Both the position numbers and the translations under genes were made by a program. Below the pieces are notes generated by a model. That model did not search any database. It saw nothing but the letters and a program-made list of their open reading frames with translations, and was not told the origin of the DNA. Positions 34,037-36,961 of a DNA stretch of 36,961 nt are shown here, in pieces. The first letter of the stretch is position 1. Each line of letters begins with the position of its first letter. Source of the DNA: Candidatus Makaraimicrobium thalassicum. Lineage in GTDB: Bacteria; Omnitrophota; Gorgyraeia; Tantalellales; Tantalellaceae. The DNA lies in NCBI GenBank assembly GCA_003644505.1, contig QNCM01000015.1, forward strand, positions 1 through 36,961, written 5' to 3'.

Positions 34037-34570
34037 ATGGACATTGAACAGCTCTGGGAAAAGGCGCAGAGAAAAACCGAAGTGGTAAGAGGCCGCGTCA
34101 AGGCGCTTTCTACGTTTACAAGAACGGATGTGCCGTATGTTTTTCTGGCCGAGTCTGTTCTGAACGAAGGCCATATTGTGATAAGGAAAGGCAAGATACG
34201 CATCGCGAAGCCCTTGATACTCCTTCCTGAAGACCTGCCGCAGTTTGAGGGTTTCGATTTTGAGCAGGACCTCGAGATCGAACAGGGCGCCGTTCAGATG
34301 TTTTTTTTGATGCGGGGGATAAGATTCCCCTCGCTGAAATATAACAATACCGTGCAGACCCTTGACATCGAGGAAGCGTCCCTGGCGCAGAGCGTAGAGA
34401 AACATAAAAGACGGCTGGAACGCAAAGAGAACGTGAACACGGCACTTATCCTCGGTCCCGAGGATTGCTGGCAGTTTTCTATTCTCATCTATATGTCCTC
34501 CCTTGTGGGGCGATGCGCAAGGAACGACATCATCAACCTTATGGACAGATTCCAGGCAGGTAGAGACTAA
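34037..34570 (+). CDS. conserved-looking protein of unknown function
   Basis: 177 residues, family not recognised. No signal peptide or membrane helix. The N-terminal helix EQLWEKAQRKTEVVRGRVKAL is followed by a mixed alpha/beta region (VPYVFLAESVLNEGHIVIRKGKIRIAKPLILLP, FDFEQDLEIEQGAVQMFFLMRGIRFPSLKYNN, read in parts), then a charged helix with KHKRRLERKENVN, and a final helical segment GPEDCWQFSILIYMSSLVGRCARNDI. GGAA lies just upstream. It ends 5 bp before glmS, so the two are probably co-transcribed. Codon use looks like its neighbours, and the reading frame is clean, so it is a real gene. Confidence 0.8.
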   Translation: MDIEQLWEKAQRKTEVVRGRVKALSTFTRTDVPYVFLAESVLNEGHIVIRKGKIRIAKPLILLPEDLPQFEGFDFEQDLEIEQGAVQMFFLMRGIRFPSLKYNNTVQTLDIEEASLAQSVEKHKRRLERKENVNTALILGPEDCWQFSILIYMSSLVGRCARNDIINLMDRFQAGRD

Positions 34571-34575
34571 AGAAC

Positions 34576-36432
34576 ATGTGCGGGATTATAGGATACACCG
34601 GGAAAAAGAACGCCGAGGAGGTCCTTCTCAAAGGATTGTCCCGGCTGGAATACCGCGGGTATGACTCGGCGGGAGTCGCTGTTTTAAAGGCCGGAGAGTT
34701 ACACGTAAGAAAAAAACAGGGAAAGCTGTCCGTTCTGGCGGAGGACCTTAAACGCGCGCCACTGGCGGGGAATACGGGTATAGGCCACACGCGCTGGGCG
34801 ACACACGGCGTTCCCAATGACATAAACGCCCATCCCCATGTCGATCACAAAAGGCACATCGCGGTTGTCCATAACGGCATTATCGAAAATTATCAGCAGT
34901 TGAAAGAGAAACTTCAGAAGGCCGGATACGCCTTTTCCTCGGATACTGACAGTGAAGTGATCGCGCATCTTATCTCGGAGCAGTATAAAGGCGATCTTCG
35001 TGCGGCTGTCCGGACGGCGTTAAAACAAGTGAAGGGGTCTTTCGCAATAGCGGTGGTGCACAGAGGAGAACCCGGAAGGGTCATCGGAGCAAGGAAAGAC
35101 AGCCCTTTGATCGTCGGACTGGGGGAGGAAGAGAACTTCATCGCCAGCGATATCCCGGCCGTGCTTGAGTACACCAGAAAAGTGATTTATCTTGAGAACG
35201 GAGAGATAGTGGACCTTTCCGGAGATACCTGTGTTATCTGCGGCCCAAAAGGGAAAAAAATAAGAAAAAGGCCGGTAGAGATAAAATGGGATATCTCGCA
35301 GGCGGAGAAAAAGGGGTATAGACATTTCATGCTGAAGGAGATCTTTGAGCAGCCCGAGGTTCTGCGCAATATTTTCAAGGAAAGGATAAAAGGCGGCAGG
35401 GTGGAGTTCGAAGAGCTCGCGATCCGCGACACACAGATCAGGAAAATAAAGAGGATCGCGATCGTTGCCTGCGGCACGGCGTATCACGCGGGACTGACAG
35501 GGAAGTACATGATCGAGAAATACGCGAAGGTCCCCGTATGGGTGGACAACTCAAGTGAATTCCGCTACCGTGAGCCGCTGGTGGGCAGGGATACACTGGT
35601 AATCGTGATATCACAGTCCGGGGAGACGGCTGATACACTGGCGGCGCTCCGGGAAGCGAAGGACAGAGGGGCCCGGGTCCTGGCCATATGTAATGTCCTG
35701 GGATCCTCGATCGCCAGGGAATCGGACGGCGTGATTTATACCCATGCGGGTCCGGAGATAGCCGTGGCATCCACCAAGGCCTATACCGCGCAGCTCGCTA
35801 TACTCTACCTTTTTACTTACTATCTCGCTTCCGTGAGGAAAGTGGCCATGACGGACGGCAGGAGTTTTCTCCGGCGCCTCAAAAGGCTCCCTTCCTTGGC
35901 TGAAAGAATGCTTGCGCAGTATCATTCGCGTAAGAACATCCTCGCCAGATACGCGGCGGAATTCCATGAATATTACCTTGCCCGTAACAACAAGAGCTGC
36001 TTTCTTTATCTTGGGAGGAACATAAATTATCCCAACGCACTGGAAGGAGCGCTGAAACTAAAGGAGATCTCTTATATCAGCGCGGAGGGGTATCCCGCGG
36101 GGGAGATGAAACACGGGCCGATCGCTTTGATAGACGAAAACCCGTGGGTGGTCTGTATCGCGGTCCAGGCTGATACATATGAGAAGATGCTGTCCAATAT
36201 CCAGGAGATCAAGGCCAGGGGAGGCATTGTTATAGCTGTTGTTTCAGCGGGTGACAAAACACTGAGGGACAGCAAAATGAACTATCTTATAGAGGTTCCG
36301 CGGGCGCCGGAGGCATTTTCCCCGGTTCTTGTCGCTATCCCCCTGCAATTGCTGGCGTATCATGTGGCAGCGGAATTCGGATATGATATAGATCAGCCGC
36401 GCAATCTCGCGAAATCGGTTACAGTCGAGTAG
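34576..36432 (+). CDS. glmS: glutamine-fructose-6-phosphate aminotransferase (isomerising)
   Basis: Makes glucosamine 6-phosphate for peptidoglycan and lipopolysaccharide. The N-terminal glutaminase domain starts MCGIIGYTG with the nucleophile Cys2, and it has GHTRWATHGVPN near 75-86 and HNGIIENY near 99-106. The two SIS domains include SQSGETADTLAAL near 350-362 and AVASTKAYTAQ near 396-406. The end is NLAKSVTVE, standard for the family. The 618-residue length is typical. No glmS ribozyme fits in the 5-bp gap upstream. Confidence 0.98.
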   Translation: MCGIIGYTGKKNAEEVLLKGLSRLEYRGYDSAGVAVLKAGELHVRKKQGKLSVLAEDLKRAPLAGNTGIGHTRWATHGVPNDINAHPHVDHKRHIAVVHNGIIENYQQLKEKLQKAGYAFSSDTDSEVIAHLISEQYKGDLRAAVRTALKQVKGSFAIAVVHRGEPGRVIGARKDSPLIVGLGEEENFIASDIPAVLEYTRKVIYLENGEIVDLSGDTCVICGPKGKKIRKRPVEIKWDISQAEKKGYRHFMLKEIFEQPEVLRNIFKERIKGGRVEFEELAIRDTQIRKIKRIAIVACGTAYHAGLTGKYMIEKYAKVPVWVDNSSEFRYREPLVGRDTLVIVISQSGETADTLAALREAKDRGARVLAICNVLGSSIARESDGVIYTHAGPEIAVASTKAYTAQLAILYLFTYYLASVRKVAMTDGRSFLRRLKRLPSLAERMLAQYHSRKNILARYAAEFHEYYLARNNKSCFLYLGRNINYPNALEGALKLKEISYISAEGYPAGEMKHGPIALIDENPWVVCIAVQADTYEKMLSNIQEIKARGGIVIAVVSAGDKTLRDSKMNYLIEVPRAPEAFSPVLVAIPLQLLAYHVAAEFGYDIDQPRNLAKSVTVE

Positions 36433-36457
36433 GATCGCGAGGAAGAAAGAAGGAAAG

Positions 36458-36535
36458 GGGCGAGTAACTCAGCTGGTTTAGAGTGCTACCTTTACAAGGT
36501 AGAAGTCACAGGTTCGAATCCTGTCTCGCCCACCA
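36458..36535 (+). tRNA. tRNA-Val (anticodon TAC)
   Basis: Acceptor GGGCGAG pairs with CTCGCCC, anticodon stem CTACC/GGTAG with loop TTTACAA (anticodon TAC at 36493-36495), and T-arm with GGTTCGAATCC. CCA is encoded at 36533-36535. It begins 25 bp after glmS. Confidence 0.97.
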
Positions 36536-36537
36536 CT

Positions 36538-36903
36538 TAGAAAATTTGGGGCTTCAGCCGGCGAAGTAAGGAATCTTTGCCGCTTTCGCCCCCTCCGAGC
36601 TGTTGGGGGGCACAGCCAAATTTCTTTAGGGGGAAACCATTGGTTTCCCCCTAACGGGAACCTTTGGTTCCCTGTTCCCCTTCCTTTTATAGGAAAGGGC
36701 TCTATAGAAAATTTGGGGCTTCAGCCGGCGAAGTAAGGAATCTTTGCCGCTTTCGCCCCCTTCGGGCTGTTGGGGGGCACAGCCAAATTTTTTTAGGGGG
36801 AAACCATTGGTTCCCCCCTAACGCCTGCCTTTGGCAGGCTGTTCCCCTTCCTTTTATAGGAAGAAAGTGTATTGGAAATTCGGGCCTTTGGCCCTGTTTC
36901 CCT
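36538..36903. repeat. tandem 167-bp stem-loop repeat after tRNA-Val
   Basis: Copy 1 is 36538-36704 and copy 2 is 36705-36871, exactly 167 bp each and nearly identical. A degenerate partial third copy runs to about 36903. Each full copy holds several hairpins: a GCCCCC...GGGGGGC stem, a GGGGGAAACC-ATT-GG stem (36629-36651 and 36796-36818), and a third stem capped by CCTTTGG. The third stem is GGGAACC/GGTTCCC in copy 1 (36656-36672) but GCCTGCC/GGCAGGC in copy 2 (36823-36839), with every change compensated. The frames open through it are hairpin by-products; I see no protein gene from 36536 to the window end. Confidence 0.85.
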
Positions 36904-36961
36904 TCTTTACTTGAGGGGAATTGATTTTTGTTGTCAGGGGTCGTAAACTGTGTTATATAAA

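Noticed and set aside
34571-34575. glmS ribozyme
   Set aside because: Only 5 bp separate glmS from the upstream gene, and no ribozyme core is present.
36538-36903. CRISPR array
   Set aside because: The unit is 167 bp, copies are nearly identical throughout, and there is no short repeat with unique spacers or cas gene.

Overview
The window is the replication-origin region of a bacterial chromosome. Every protein gene left of about 25.03 kb is on the minus strand and every gene right of about 25.49 kb is on the plus strand. The switch point carries rpmH/dnaA/dnaN, DnaA boxes, parAB and a parS-like site, so both replichores read away from the origin. The gene set suggests a diderm of the PVC/Omnitrophota type: a YidC with a large periplasmic domain, a Chlamydia-style V-type ATPase operon (E, DUF2764, A, B, D, I, K), separate coaB and coaC genes, and a PyrR-controlled pyr operon. 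That assignment is an inference from gene content; there is no 16S gene to confirm it.

Layout from left to right. (1) 1-124: the probable end of an insertion sequence whose gene runs off the left edge. (2) 146-4106: a minus-strand operon read ndk, yicC, gmk, rpoZ, coaC, coaB, pseudopilin, with a promoter upstream of ndk. (3) 4220-18704: a long minus-strand run that starts at a strong promoter with a PyrR-type leader. It is read pyrR, pyrB, pyrC, a Mut7-C protein, pyrK, pyrD, pyrF, pyrE, then the seven V-ATPase genes and rsmI, with many 4-bp overlaps. (4) 18774-20087: an exported protein of unknown function. (5) 20088-22314: parAB with a candidate structured RNA downstream and a parS-like site upstream. 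(6) 22392-25033: rpmH, rnpA, yidD, yidC and a short jag. (7) 25034-28637: origin, dnaA, dnaN, dciA. (8) 28668-33724: gyrB and gyrA. (9) 33746-36961: tRNA-Glu, an unknown protein, glmS, tRNA-Val and a tandem 167-bp stem-loop repeat.

The genes cover UMP synthesis from aspartate and carbamoyl phosphate (carAB is not here), GMP and NTP phosphorylation, CoA assembly, ion-coupled ATP hydrolysis or synthesis, ribosome and RNase P maturation, membrane protein insertion, and initiation and segregation of the chromosome.

The most unusual signals are these: a pyr leader that seems to join a PyrR-binding hairpin to a 12-codon leader peptide and a terminator; 19-20 bp palindromes placed repeatedly in spacers inside operons; a Mut7-C protein in the pyr operon that lacks the family's acidic residues; a structured-RNA candidate between parB and its neighbour; and the tandem hairpin repeat after tRNA-Val, where one stem differs between copies by fully compensated base pairs.
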